Positions 13,101-23,600 of a stretch of 64,000 nucleotides of DNA are shown here, piece after piece. Below the pieces are notes generated by a model. That model saw only the letters and a list, made by a program, of their open reading frames with translations, did no database searches and was not told the origin of the DNA. A program made the position numbers and the translations under genes. Positions within the stretch are counted from its first letter, which is position 1. Each line of letters starts with the position of its first letter. The DNA is from Sisyra terminalis (Eukaryota > Arthropoda > Insecta > Neuroptera > Sisyridae). The DNA is taken from NCBI GenBank assembly GCA_958496175.1, contig OY292280.1:6510001-6574000 (forward strand). The letters are read 5' to 3'.

Positions 13101-14355
13101 ATTACCGAAAGTAACAAAATTGTATAATGATAATCTACATAAAGATCGGGCACCCAGGCGCTATGTAATTTTTTGCTTAAAGTTTGATTTTTCAGTTTCA
13201 TGTTTTATGGATCATTAATTTTTCATAGTTATTTTATTTATAATTTTTGAACGATAAGACCTTGTATAGAAATCATATGTTATCAAAAACGATAAATATA
13301 TTGATAAAAAGGAAAACAATTATGTGTTAAAAGAAAGTCGAAAGTTATTAGAATAAAGAAGATGGAAAAACTATTAAAATCGAGAAAAACATTTCATTTT
13401 TCTGGCCATTTTTATTTTTTACCGTAAGGGATGGGAATTTTCATTTTTATTCTAATTTAGGTATAGTATATTTTTATGGGTATAATTAGAAAATTTGCAA
13501 TATTTTTTTTTTCTTTTATAAAGTTTCATAATATGTATCAGAAACCAAAGAAGATACCTGGAGAACTTGGAAATGTAGAGCTTAGTCAAAATTGATAACA
13601 ATTTTCTATTTTTTTTTTTTTTTGAAAGACGCTAATATATATAATTAAATCTCCAGGATTCAAAATCAATCAAAAAAATTAAGCAAACAGGAACTTCTTT
13701 TGGGGTTTGTTTTAAAGAACCTTTCCAAGAACAGGCAGCGCAATACATACAGTAGAGTTGTACTTATACATAAAAAAAATCTTCCAAACTTACCACTATC
13801 GGTGTAACGAAATCTTTCAAGAAATTTCAAACATTCTTCCAGGCCTGCAAATATGGTGAATTCACCCTGGAATGGATTTCGGCGGAAAAACAGATCAAAA
13901 ACGGTGTAATCGTTGATTTTACCGCTCATCCAATATCCGTAGGCCATAGTAATTTGATACATATCTGCAAGAATACAAAAATAATTGATAATTAACGTTT
14001 ATTGTCTTAACAATGTAGTTTCTAAAAGCTCATTATAGAAAATTGTCGCCAGCAATTAATTAACAAAGGTCATTCTAGGTAAAAAGAATATTAAAAATAG
14101 TTATAGGAATTTCAAATATTTCGTTTTACCGTTACAACCATTCATGCATTTGATCGTTAAATTTAAAAATTTAAAAAAATAAAACAATTGACTGTGCAAC
14201 GCCTTGGTGCTGTCAATTGATTGTTGACCATTTAAAATAAGCGCGCGTTTTTAATTATTGATTTAATTAATTTTCACAATAAAATAATTACCTGTAAGTA
14301 AAGGCTGGACCACTCCATTGTGCCTCTGAATTTTTTCAAATCGTTCATCTTCCAT
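4033..14355 (-). CDS. NAPRT: Nicotinate phosphoribosyltransferase (NAPRT), complete, 9 coding exons
   Basis: NAPRT joins nicotinic acid and phosphoribosyl pyrophosphate into nicotinate mononucleotide, the first step of the Preiss-Handler route to NAD, in the cytosol. Minus-strand exons: 14355-14292, 13964-13794, 10256-10130, 10073-9990, 9785-9658, 9301-8989, 5629-5376, 5316-4895, 4110-4033. All junctions are GT-AG and keep frame, giving 546 aa (human about 538). Motifs in order: [11 protein letters not shown] (about 23), [55 protein letters not shown] (192-203), [12 protein letters not shown] with the expected catalytic His at 216, RIDSGDL (320-326), [10 protein letters not shown] (about 379) and a C-terminus ending ENAPIGELS. 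An in-frame TGA two codons before the ATG fixes the start. Introns 2 and 6 exceed 3 kb and are filled with repeats. Exon coordinates come from hand splicing; the family call is very secure. Confidence 0.95.
4150..4374. mobile_element. Palindromic MITE, family B, in the last NAPRT intron
   Basis: This is a full-length family-B palindrome of about 225 bp, GGCTCAAGTG to CATGAGCC, with strong arm complementarity. The flanks CATTGACC and TATTGACC match at 7 of 8 bases, which suggests an 8-bp target duplication and a hAT-type origin. It lies 39 bp downstream of the acceptor-side end of the 4111-4894 intron. Confidence 0.8.
4471..4919. repeat. 221-bp tandem duplication overlapping the end of NAPRT exon 8
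   Basis: The sequence starting TAAGTTGTGCATTAAAACTT at 4471 repeats at 4692 with a constant 221-bp offset through about 4698/4919, with only scattered mismatches. The right copy runs into NAPRT exon 8 (minus strand, ends at 4895). The left copy therefore holds a displaced piece of that exon, including its donor AAG/GTAAAT, inside the intron. Each copy also contains a block of ATCGAT-rich sequence; a similar block occurs alone near 39180-39235. Confidence 0.88.
6285..6612. repeat. Dispersed repeat, family N
   Basis: About 330 bp resemble the two tandem copies at 52890 and 53266, with shared blocks TAACTTTC, AAATATTCAC, ACTGACAAATGG, CAATTGA, GATGTGCCA and GGATTGAAAACAT. It lies in the large NAPRT intron between exons 6 and 7. 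I saw no terminal repeats or coding frame, so its class is unknown. Confidence 0.6.
6662..7644. mobile_element. Foldback element, family D (TAGACTGGG ends), 983 bp
   Basis: The element reads TAGACTGGG at the left and CCCAGTCAA at the right and is a palindrome over almost its whole length. For that reason near-identical 66-codon frames appear on opposite strands (6820-7020 and 7294-7494). These are structural shadows, not genes. Flanks ATAAATAT and ATGAATAA agree at 6 of 8 bases, a decayed 8-bp target duplication. Better-preserved copies are at 25415 and 48097. It sits inside the large NAPRT intron. Confidence 0.8.
7941..8190. mobile_element. MITE, family H (TATGAACCGTTTATTTTGAA ends)
   Basis: A 250-bp element has terminal inverted repeats TATGAACCGTTTATTTTGAA at the left and the near-complement TTCAAAATAAACGAGTCATA at the right. 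Subterminal GTCCATTTC and GAAATGGACTTA also pair. Other copies are at 28651-29624 (interrupted by a TTAA element) and 30181-30443. It is non-coding and lies in the NAPRT exon 6-7 intron. Confidence 0.75.
8191..8988. other. NAPRT intron sequence without a recognised feature
   Basis: These about 800 bp sit between the family-H element and NAPRT exon 6. Open frames on the minus strand here are read-through of exon 6 past its donor at 8988. I see no independent gene, RNA or element. Confidence 0.5.
10557..10757. mobile_element. Palindromic MITE, family B, right end lost
   Basis: The left arm starts GGCTCAAGTG and the palindrome proceeds normally. The right arm stops at TTGCCAGATT and runs into a segment (10760-10880) that also occurs at 2530-2654, directly before another family-B copy. 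The terminal GTGGGTGTGC...GAGCC is missing. Confidence 0.75.
10881..11105. mobile_element. Palindromic MITE, family B
   Basis: This full-length copy of about 225 bp runs from GGCTCAAGTG to AAGAGCC. Together with the truncated copy before it and the copies that follow, it belongs to a dense block of related palindromes at 10557-11787 in the NAPRT exon 2-3 intron. Confidence 0.78.
11106..11562. mobile_element. Long nested palindrome, 457 bp, related to families B and C
   Basis: The outer arms share the hallmarks CCATATTAGAATTGACC, GAAAATGCAACGTTGCCAG and CATGAGCCCAATGTTGC with their complements (left 11109-11280, right 11397-11558). The core at 11281-11396 is a second, tighter inverted repeat from GGGTGGGACCATTTGTTTGT to its complement ending AGTCCCACCC. 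This looks like one small palindromic element inserted at the centre of another. No coding capacity. Confidence 0.75.
11563..11787. mobile_element. Palindromic MITE, family B
   Basis: This full-length copy starts GACTCATGTGTACTTTAGCA and ends CCACATGAGCC, directly abutting the nested palindrome on its left. A minus-strand open frame at 11566-11751 is a shadow of the repeat. Non-coding. Confidence 0.78.
11788..13793. other. NAPRT intron 2 remainder
   Basis: Apart from a partial family-C element near 12104-12215 (GGCTCATGTCCCTTTTAACG at its left end), I see no gene, RNA or intact element. The sequence is AT-rich with several homopolymer runs. Confidence 0.5.
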
Positions 14356-15506
14356 AATTCAATTGCGATGCGAAAAACGAACCGAAAACGCGATTTTCCT
14401 ATTTAATTTTCACGAAAATAAATGCGCATCGCAAACCGTGCGTTCAATTGTCGCCAATATTACAATGATATAATAATGAGGAAAAGTGTTGTGCTTGTTG
14501 ATTTTTCCTGCATTCGAATCGTCTTCTCTGTGTCGATTCGATAAATTCACTAAGGAAAATAATTTTCTTCACTTTCATTCAATGTAAATTTATACGCGAA
14601 AATACGTAGTGGGGAAAACATCAATTGATTCCTTACGTATACATATGAATAGGTATAGATATGCATTCAAGTACACATATACTTGCATTTTCCGATCGAC
14701 AGTTAAAATGCGAATAAACCCGCCAATATTATCACAAAATCATTAGCATATCATTGAAACATTTTCAATCGCAATAAATAATACAACGAATATTCATAGG
14801 CACCAAAAAAATACTTTATTCCATTCAAATGCTTATTAGCCATCTTTGTTTAACAACAGTAACAAATAAACGAGAAACATGTACCGTACGTCGAAATTAA
14901 TAATAGTTGGAAGTTACCAACGGTTGTGATTCTTGCTTAGCAATCAATAGTGAATATTCGAACCCAATTGAAATTGTTTAAATCTACTGAATATACTCCA
15001 CAACAATAAACATAAAATATTAATCAATAATTTCCATTTGTAATTAAATACCCAGTTATAAAATATGCTCTAATTAAAAAAACTCACTAGTACTATCACC
15101 AAAAGTGTATAATCAACCCCAATGAAAATTGTGTTCAACAGTCACAAGACTGGAAAAATCTTTGGAATAAAACAATGAAAACTCATGAAAAAGGAGCTAA
15201 AATGATATAGAAAGTAACAAAGCATAGATTATAAGTATAGTATATTTGGAGAATTTTGAAATTTAGTACAGAAGAGAAGTTTAATTGATATTATAATTAA
15301 CCTACATAGCATGGAGAATTTCATATTCGGTCTTTGAGGAAATGTTCTGGAAAAACCATAAAAAACAGTGCCGATTGTTCCAAAAAAATCAATTATTCCA
15401 AAAAATAGTACCTGGATCATTTATGACCCTTTGAAATTATGAATGTTCTTTATACTAACAGAAATATCTCATAAAGAAAAACTATGACTTAACTATATTT
15501 AAAGTA

Positions 15507-15857
15507 GATGATAAAATTCAGATCTCAGCTTTTATTAAATAAGAAGACAATTCAGGTGGTTTAAGATCGGTTTTTTTATTTAATATTTTTTAATATTCAA
15601 ATTAGCTACGTTTCGTTACGTATCGTAACTTCATCAGGCTTCTTGAATCACAAAAAATATATTATTTTCAATATATAATATAATATTTCATAATATAATA
15701 TTTTTTATTGAACTTAAATTGAAAATATTATATTTTTTGTGATCCAAAAAGTCCGATGAAGTTACAATACGTAACGAAACGTAGCTAATTTGAATATTAA
15801 ATAATATTAAAATTAAAAAACCGATCTTAAACAACCTGAATTGTCTTCTTATTATAT
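15507..15857. mobile_element. Foldback element, family J
   Basis: The left end reads GATGATAAAATTCAGATCTC, followed by arms holding AGCTACGTTTCGTTACG and, in inverse order, CGTAACGAAACGTAGCT. The copy lacks the outer part of its right arm (compare 46952-47311). The 13-bp string TATATTTAAAGTA occurs on both sides (15494 and 15858); it may be a duplication or chance in AT-rich sequence. Non-coding. Confidence 0.7.
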
Positions 15858-16568
15858 TATATTTAAAGTAATAGAGCAGTGAATTTCAGAAAAAATGCTA
15901 TCCTTCGACCCCTCATGGAACTCCTAATACACAACAGATCCAACCTTGGGTCAAAATTTGGCATACGCCTGGTAATTATAAATGAATTGACCCAATAAAA
16001 AGACTCAGGTCTCAGTTTTACGTAACTAAATTTTCCATTGTTGTAAATAAGTTAAGTTTAGTATAATGATTAAGTTTTGTTGTAATGTATCGTTATTTTA
16101 ATTATATTATACTAGTTATAAATAAATTATTGACCCAAGTTTCTTATAAATCAATAATTGGCAACAATGCATTTTTTTCTTTGTTTTAATTCGCGAATAA
16201 ATCGGCCCATAATGAAAATTTGGCCACAAAAAAGAAAATTATACCATATGTGAATTGAATTATTTAGTTCCTATTCTCTGGTTGACATTGGTCTACTAGA
16301 TATTATCTTTATATTAATGTAATATTTTATTTGTAATATTTAAGGCTAGGAATCGTTTGGGTTCAATTCCTATAATAAAACACAAAGTTAAAAAAAAAGA
16401 ATTGAATTAACAAAAAAATCACGAATGGGATAAAAAAACAATGTAGAAAATACGTTGCTAGATATTGACCAACCTAAAAGGGACTTGAATTAAATAATTC
16501 GTTTTATTTATTATAGTGGTTTTATTTTGATTCCCAAACCTTCCAGTATGAGCTTTTACTAAACTTAA

Positions 16569-17295
16569 GGGGAGAAGCTGGTCTAGAGCGTGAAAAAATG
16601 GGCATAATTTATGAATTTTTTGTGACTCAACAAAAAGATTAATCGAAAATCTGTGAAAGAGGTTTTATAAATTAGGTTTTAATATACAAATACAAATTTT
16701 TTTCGTGTCAATTAATTGCAAAATGGCGGCTGTCCAGCATTTCTTCGGAGGCGCCTCATTTTTTAGACGGGTCCATGACCGAAGATGTAACCTCCTTAAT
16801 TTTGGTCCTGGAACAAAATCCTGAAAATTTTTAGTTTCTATATAACAACAGCAAGAGACGTACGTAGGATTTTTTCGATATTTTGTTTTTTCGCGAAATG
16901 GTGCACGTTTAAACAAAACATTAAAATTTTCACTATAAAAAAACGACAAAATTGTTGATTAAAAAAAACTATGCAATATAAAAAAAAATCCTACGTACGT
17001 CTCCGGATAATGGTATTTCGAATGTACTGTGAAAATTTCGTATAGATCGGTGAAGATTTGCTCGAGTTATGTCTTCGGCCAGTTCAAAAAAAGTGATTTC
17101 AAGAAAAACGCGTTTAAAGTTTTAAGTACTATAAAATCATATTAAATGCGTATATACCTTTAATCTGCGAAAGTTTGGGCATTTAGACATTTTTGCCGGC
17201 ATCTATCCTTTGGTATGTTATTTTTAAGACCCTAAAGTACCTTTTAAGACAAAAAAAAAATCGGTTTCTTTAAAATTCTAGACCAGCTTCCCCCC
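16569..17295. mobile_element. TTAA-target element (piggyBac-like, non-autonomous), 727 bp
   Basis: The element lies between two TTAA tetranucleotides (16565-16568 and 17296-17299). Its ends are inverted repeats: GGGGAGAAGCTGGTCTAGA at the left and TCTAGACCAGCTTCCCCCC at the right. A TTAA target with G/C-rich ends fits the piggyBac superfamily. No transposase frame is present; the minus-strand frame 16665-16949 resembles no transposase I know. It sits between the divergent NAPRT and TRAPPC8 genes, about 370 bp before the TRAPPC8 start. Confidence 0.72.
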
Positions 17296-17299
17296 TTAA

Positions 17300-17662
17300 A
17301 AAAGCTTTACAAATTAGAATATTATTATATCGCTGTGATATTTAAACTGTTGTGATTGCTGAAACCTTCAAAAATTGGACCTTGGAAAATTAAAAAAAAA
17401 AAAATAAAGGAAATTATAAAGAGGAAAAAAGGGATTTTTTTTAGATTCCTTTTAAAATTTATGGGCTACGACAAAACGATAACGTTTTTGAAATTAGTTG
17501 CTTGATTGTCTAGTAGATGGCACTGCAATTTGACATCTGCCTTCAAACGTCAATGGTCAATTCGTAATGTTTCTGGGTTTGCAAAAATGATTTAATATGC
17601 TATATCCAATATTTTTAATACATTATTTTTGATATTAAATCAATAATTAATTGATTGTAACT
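17300..17662 (+). promoter_or_regulatory. Presumed TRAPPC8 promoter and 5' UTR region
   Basis: This interval separates the TTAA element from the TRAPPC8 start codon and must hold the proximal promoter unless a 5' non-coding exon lies further left. I found no convincing TATA box or other core element, so the assignment rests only on position. Confidence 0.3.
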
Positions 17663-20600
17663 ATGATAGAATATAAATGTACTCCCCAAGAATTTATTCA
17701 AAATGCTTTCCAACCTATGGTTGCGGTACTATCGAGTGTGGCAGCCGAACAAATCAGTCAAAAAAACAATTTATCGTTTGTTGAATTGTTGCAACCATTT
17801 CGGAAATTTAGTGGAGAAGGTAATGTATTTCCTGAAAAAAAATATCTACGGACAAATTAATTGATATAGATTACCTTCTAGCAAGCTTACGGAATCCGAG
17901 CGGTTTTACTTTCCCGATATCAAATTTAAGGGTTTCGGTGTCCGATGCAAATGCACGGCCTCCAACGGCTATCGCCGCCAGGAAGCTGCTCAACCATGTG
18001 GTTAGCAGTTCCTGCGAACAGCCGAATATCGATGTAAAACTATCCAAATTTGCCCTGAAAGTTCCAGCAACCGTTCCTTGGTTTGAAGCTTGGCGGGAAA
18101 CCTTCCTACAAGTGCAATTTCCTTCAGAACATGAATTTACTAAACATTTCATTGGATGTATTTTGATAGTTGCGTCCCATGAACCTGATTTGCTACAGGC
18201 ATTCGATACGTTATCGGCAACCCTTGATCAAATGCTCACCGCCACCGGATCAAACACTGTCCCAAAATGGATTTCTTCTAACATACTTCGTTATTACGTC
18301 GTTTTACATGATAAATGTGAAGCACACACGAAAACGTAAGTACATACTGCAAAGCAAGACTAAAAATTTACTGGAAAATTTAACTTTCAGTGCTGCTCAG
18401 TTATACGGGCCAGTTGAAAAACGGTTCGGTACGGAAAAATCTTTCTTGTTGGAAACCAATTCACGGGCTGTAGATACTTCTCAAATGTCAATTTCTGATC
18501 CTTGGCTACAATATTTGAATGTTCCAACGATAATAAACGACGACAACGACATCTCTCAGCACAGCTCTAGCGAAACAACCACCCCGATTTCCTCTTCCAC
18601 AGAAGTCACTAGTCAATGTAATTCAAGTGTTAACTCTCCAATTTCCGACACGATTGGTTTTCATCCCTTAAGTCCCTCAATGGAAACCGACGCAATACCC
18701 ACAAATAAAGAAATAAACGAATGGCCTTCTCAGACCACTTTAAACGAGGAAACTGTTCTTCATGGTTCCCTACTAACGGCAGAAGATCTAGAACAATTAC
18801 ACCGCTTTATCCAACACTTCTGTACCAATGCATTAATCCCCCACGTAGAAGCAGAACTAGTTCGCATCACCGAACTCGTAATATATCCTAATATCCTACT
18901 TTAGAAAAAACAATAATTGTCTCATTATTTTATGTAGGTATCAAACAAAAAAGGGGTTAGTCGTTCGATATTTTCCGCAACAAAACGCTGGTTTGGTACT
19001 AATAAACCCGGAAGTTCTGGGTCATTCATTCCATTGTCGACGTAGGTCATTGAAACCGAAAATTTTCGTATAGTTCTATAAATTTGTTTTAGATATGCGT
19101 CCGATTCTACTGAGATGCAATTGAGACGATTGGCCGACTTATATTTCATGTTTGGTCAGCATTTTATGGCGTTTCAAGTGTATCATTCCGTTAAACGGGA
19201 TTTCAATGCTGATCAAGCATGGTTGCACTATGCTGGAGCTTTGGAAATGGCAGCTTTATCGGCATTTATGACCAATGACTACTCGAAAAAAGCTCAAGAC
19301 TATTTCGACGAAGCCATATCAGTTTATCTAAACAACTGCCGGTACAATATAGTTACATTTTTTTTGGCATGATGCCGTACTATTTTGATTGCAAAACTTA
19401 AGGAATCCGTATCTGTTCCGGTTTTTTTTTCGAACCTTAAATGAACTGTTGTACTATTCATGCAATACATTAAGCATATTGTGTTCTTATTTATATACTT
19501 TAATTGACAGAAGTAAACTATAAACATAAATTTGACAAAAAAGCTCAAACCAATGTATTTTTGAGGTATTGTCTTACGTATTTCGATTGCCAAACAAACT
19601 TTCTCAGTGGTCAAAAATAGTATTAGATTTCATTCAATTGTTTTTGGTCATTTGTCAGTTTTGTCAGTGTTGGGTTGTGAATATTTCATGAAAAGTTACT
19701 AGTTTTCAAATAAAAGATTATATTGGCTATTTACACATAGATACTGTTTGTACAGTATGTCACTAATCCGGCACTTCGATAGATCGGCACGTCCAATAAT
19801 CCGGCACCCTACGCCCACGCCTCCCTCGCCCCTCTACATTTATTCCCTCTATGAAATGCTTTATTTTATTCATTACCTATGACTTTTCACTATAATCCAG
19901 TAATCCGAACATTCCAATAATCCGGCACCCTCCGGTTTTTAAGAGTGCCGGATTAGTGAAATTACACTGTATACACAATTGGCTGTTTATACATGCTGTA
20001 TTATATCTATTGGCTTTTTATACAAAATGCATATTACGTCTTATATAAATTAACCGTTTATCATTACAGGGTACGTCACATGTTCGAAAAATACTTATTT
20101 TATTTACCCATTTATATCTATTGAATTGAAGCTGATTTTTAATTGAAATATAGAACCATATAATATAATTAGTGTCCGACCGAACTTTCGGTTTCGGTCA
20201 TCAAGCCAAAACTACGACCGAAACTGAATTCGTGAGATAAAAATATTAAAAAAATATTTTTTTTCACTTATTATTGGATTCTTCAATTATGAATACTGAT
20301 AACGATCAGTGCATCAATATTTTGTTTAATATCTTTAATATGTTTTTTTCAGATCGAAAGAAAGCTGATCAAAGTGTAGAAGAAATTGTTTTTATGATAT
20401 AAACCCTACTTTCTAAGGTGTACCTAACCATATTAGGTAAACATTTATTTGATTTTGTAATTTTTTTTCATTAGTTTATGCCATTCGTAATTAATATTAA
20501 GAAGAAATATTTGATGCATTTCTTTCAAATCAACCCTTTGGGGATACTACAATTCTTCCGGCGCCACGATTTTTTGACGGATTCTTATAGATCTTGACGA

Positions 20601-23600
20601 AAAAAAGCGAAAATGAAGAATAACATTTTTCGATATCTCGCTTGGTTTACGAAATATCGACCCCTAAAAATGGAAAAATTAATTGCTTTTTTAGACGAAT
20701 TTCTCAAGATTTTCATGAAAAAAAAGGTAAATGTTTACAACCGTAGCTCCATCAATTGTTTGTGCAAAAAACATAAACAAGGGGTTCAGGGGCGAAGCCC
20801 CCCAAAAGAAAAAAATGAGATGTTTATTTAATTTTGACCAGACTGACTCGCGAATTAAATTAAAAACAAAATCGAAAATGCAATATTTCCAGATATAGAC
20901 GACGCTCCCCAACCCTCACCGTGACTTCGCCCCTGAAATCCTTTTTTATAGTTTTTTTAGCACAAAAATAATTGGTGGAGCTACGGTTGTTAACATTTAC
21001 CTTTTTTTCATGATAATCTTGAGAAATCCGTCTAAAAAGATCTAAAAAATCAATTAAATTTTCCATTTTTAGGGGTTGATATTTCGTAAACTAAGCGAGA
21101 TATCGAAAAATTCTATTTTTCGTTTTTTTTCGTCGAGATCTATACGAATCCAAAACATCCTGGCGCCGGGAGAATCGTAGTCTTGCCAACCACATATTTC
21201 AGCATAAATAATTTATTTGAAATAATAAGTGATAATAATATGTTATATTAATGATTAGCTCAAATATTAGGGACTAAATGATTAATGGATACTTATAGGA
21301 TTTAAAAGTAAAGATTGACTAATTATGATTACCTTTTTTCTTCAACGAAAACGTAGCCGTATCTGGAAGTTTCGGCCGAAACTGAAACTAATCCCGAAAT
21401 TCGGTTTCGATCGGACACTAAATAAAATACAGTATAATCTCACTAATCCGGTACTTCGATAGATCGGCACGTCCAATAATCCGGCACCCTCTGCCCACGC
21501 CTTCCTCGCCCCTCTATACCTGTGCATACATTTATTCCTTCTATGAAATGCTTTATTTTATTCATTTCCTATGACTTTTTCACTATAATCCAGTAATCCG
21601 AACATTCCAATAATCCGGAACTCTCCGGTTTTAAATAGTGCCGGATTAATGAGATTTCACTATATATCAATCGATTTTGCTTACATTGTCTTAAATATGG
21701 CATTAAATAATTTCAAAGAAGTATCTTTCTTTTGAATATATTTAATTTACTATTAAAAGAAAGAGAAATAAACAGAACTGGGAAAATGGAATTCAAAGTT
21801 CGGAACTTTTCCGGTGTTCGTAAAGAATTTGGTGAAAGGAAAGAGAAGAACATACAACTCTTCATTCTACATCGCAAGAAGAGGCTCGACCTATAAACAC
21901 AGAAGTAGGGGATAGTATGTAGTAGATATATTTGTGTCTATAAGTTGAGATTGATTCGTGATTACGGTGATTACTTTGTGGTTCATCACATAGCAGTTTC
22001 GCAGTGATCCAATACTACTAGTGATGGCCACTGAGAATGATTGCTTGGCAATCAAAATACGTATCTGGGCAATATGCCATTAATACATTTGTTTGAACTT
22101 TTGTTCTAATTTATGTTCATTTAACTGTTCCCTCTTTCTCAAAACCTTGCTCAACCGTATAGCAGGACCAGATATGGATTATCCAAAACCTGGCCTAGTT
22201 TTTTTAAAATGAAAACTCATTTTAATTCTTCGTGAAATCATTTGAGAGTTACCTGATCAGTAACCTCGGTGAAGTTTAATTTCAGGGTACAACCATTGAA
22301 GGATTATTAAAATATTTTTAGAATGCCCCAGTTTGCAACACGAGCCACTTTACTTAGCACCGAATGTCTAAGAGCATCTCGTTTGTATGGAGAAGCGGCT
22401 AAACAATTAATTCGAATGACCAGCGAAGATTCGGATTTACGTTCGGCCATTTTACTGGAACAGGCTGCTTATTTTTTTCTCAAAGCCGAAAGGAATGCAA
22501 TGGCTCGCAAATATGCGTTTCATATTGTCTTAGCCGGACACCGGTTCTCGAAAGCTGGCCAAAAAAAACATACGTTGCGGTGTTACATGCAAGCATATCA
22601 AGTAGTTAAATTAAAAAATATTCGTCATATTTGTTTTTTTATCGATATTTTCACGTTTAGGTTTATGAAGACAAAGATTGGATTTTAGCGGAAGATCATA
22701 TCAATTTCACGATTGGGCGTCAAGCGGCTGTGTTAAATCGATCGCTTGAAGCCATTTCTGCTTATTCGAAATTGTTGACTCCGTCAACACAGCAAACTGC
22801 TTCTCAACAATCGATTTTTCTTCGTGAATTAAACACTACTCTCCAGGTATATTGTTTTGCACTTTAACGCAGTGTTTCTTAATCTGTGATCCGCGGACTC
22901 CAAGGGGTCCACAGGGTCATCATTTTTAGGGTAAAAGCTTGGATCAGGAACGTCGAAATTTGAGAACTTTTTCGAATGGTTTTGTAATTATTCTTTAGGG
23001 TGTCCGTTATTTCCCAAATTTATTTTTTTACAGCGATCGCCCCCTGAATTTTTAGTTTAAGATATAAAAAAACATCCAATACAACTAAGCTCTTAATTTA
23101 TTGATTAAACCGTGCCGGAATCATGTCACTTTTACCATTTAAATAACATGGGATTATTTGACTTTTTACTTTTATTTATTTTTTCTCAGAAACAAATGTA
23201 TGAAAAGATTTAAGGTCAAATTATTCTGACGTAAAATTTAACGCTCTTCAAAAAAGGTTTCTTATAAATTTTCGATTCAATCACTCCATTAAAAGTTATT
23301 CAACATTGAACTTGTGCCTAATATAAATCTTGCAATATTTTCAACTTTTTGCTCATTTTTACTTTTTTTAACTATAAAATCATTGGAAGAGAAGATAAAA
23401 ATTATTATCATTAGAGCGCCAGTGATTATTTGTGTAAATTTTATGACTTGAACTGAAAATTAAACAAAAAAAAATCATTTTTTGACAATTAAAACAGGTG
23501 ACATACGATCCGAATTCGCTATAGTCGTGAAATTCAATTTATCCAGGATAAATTTTCGTACTTTAATCCATATTTTGAACCTACGAAGTGAATAACATAC

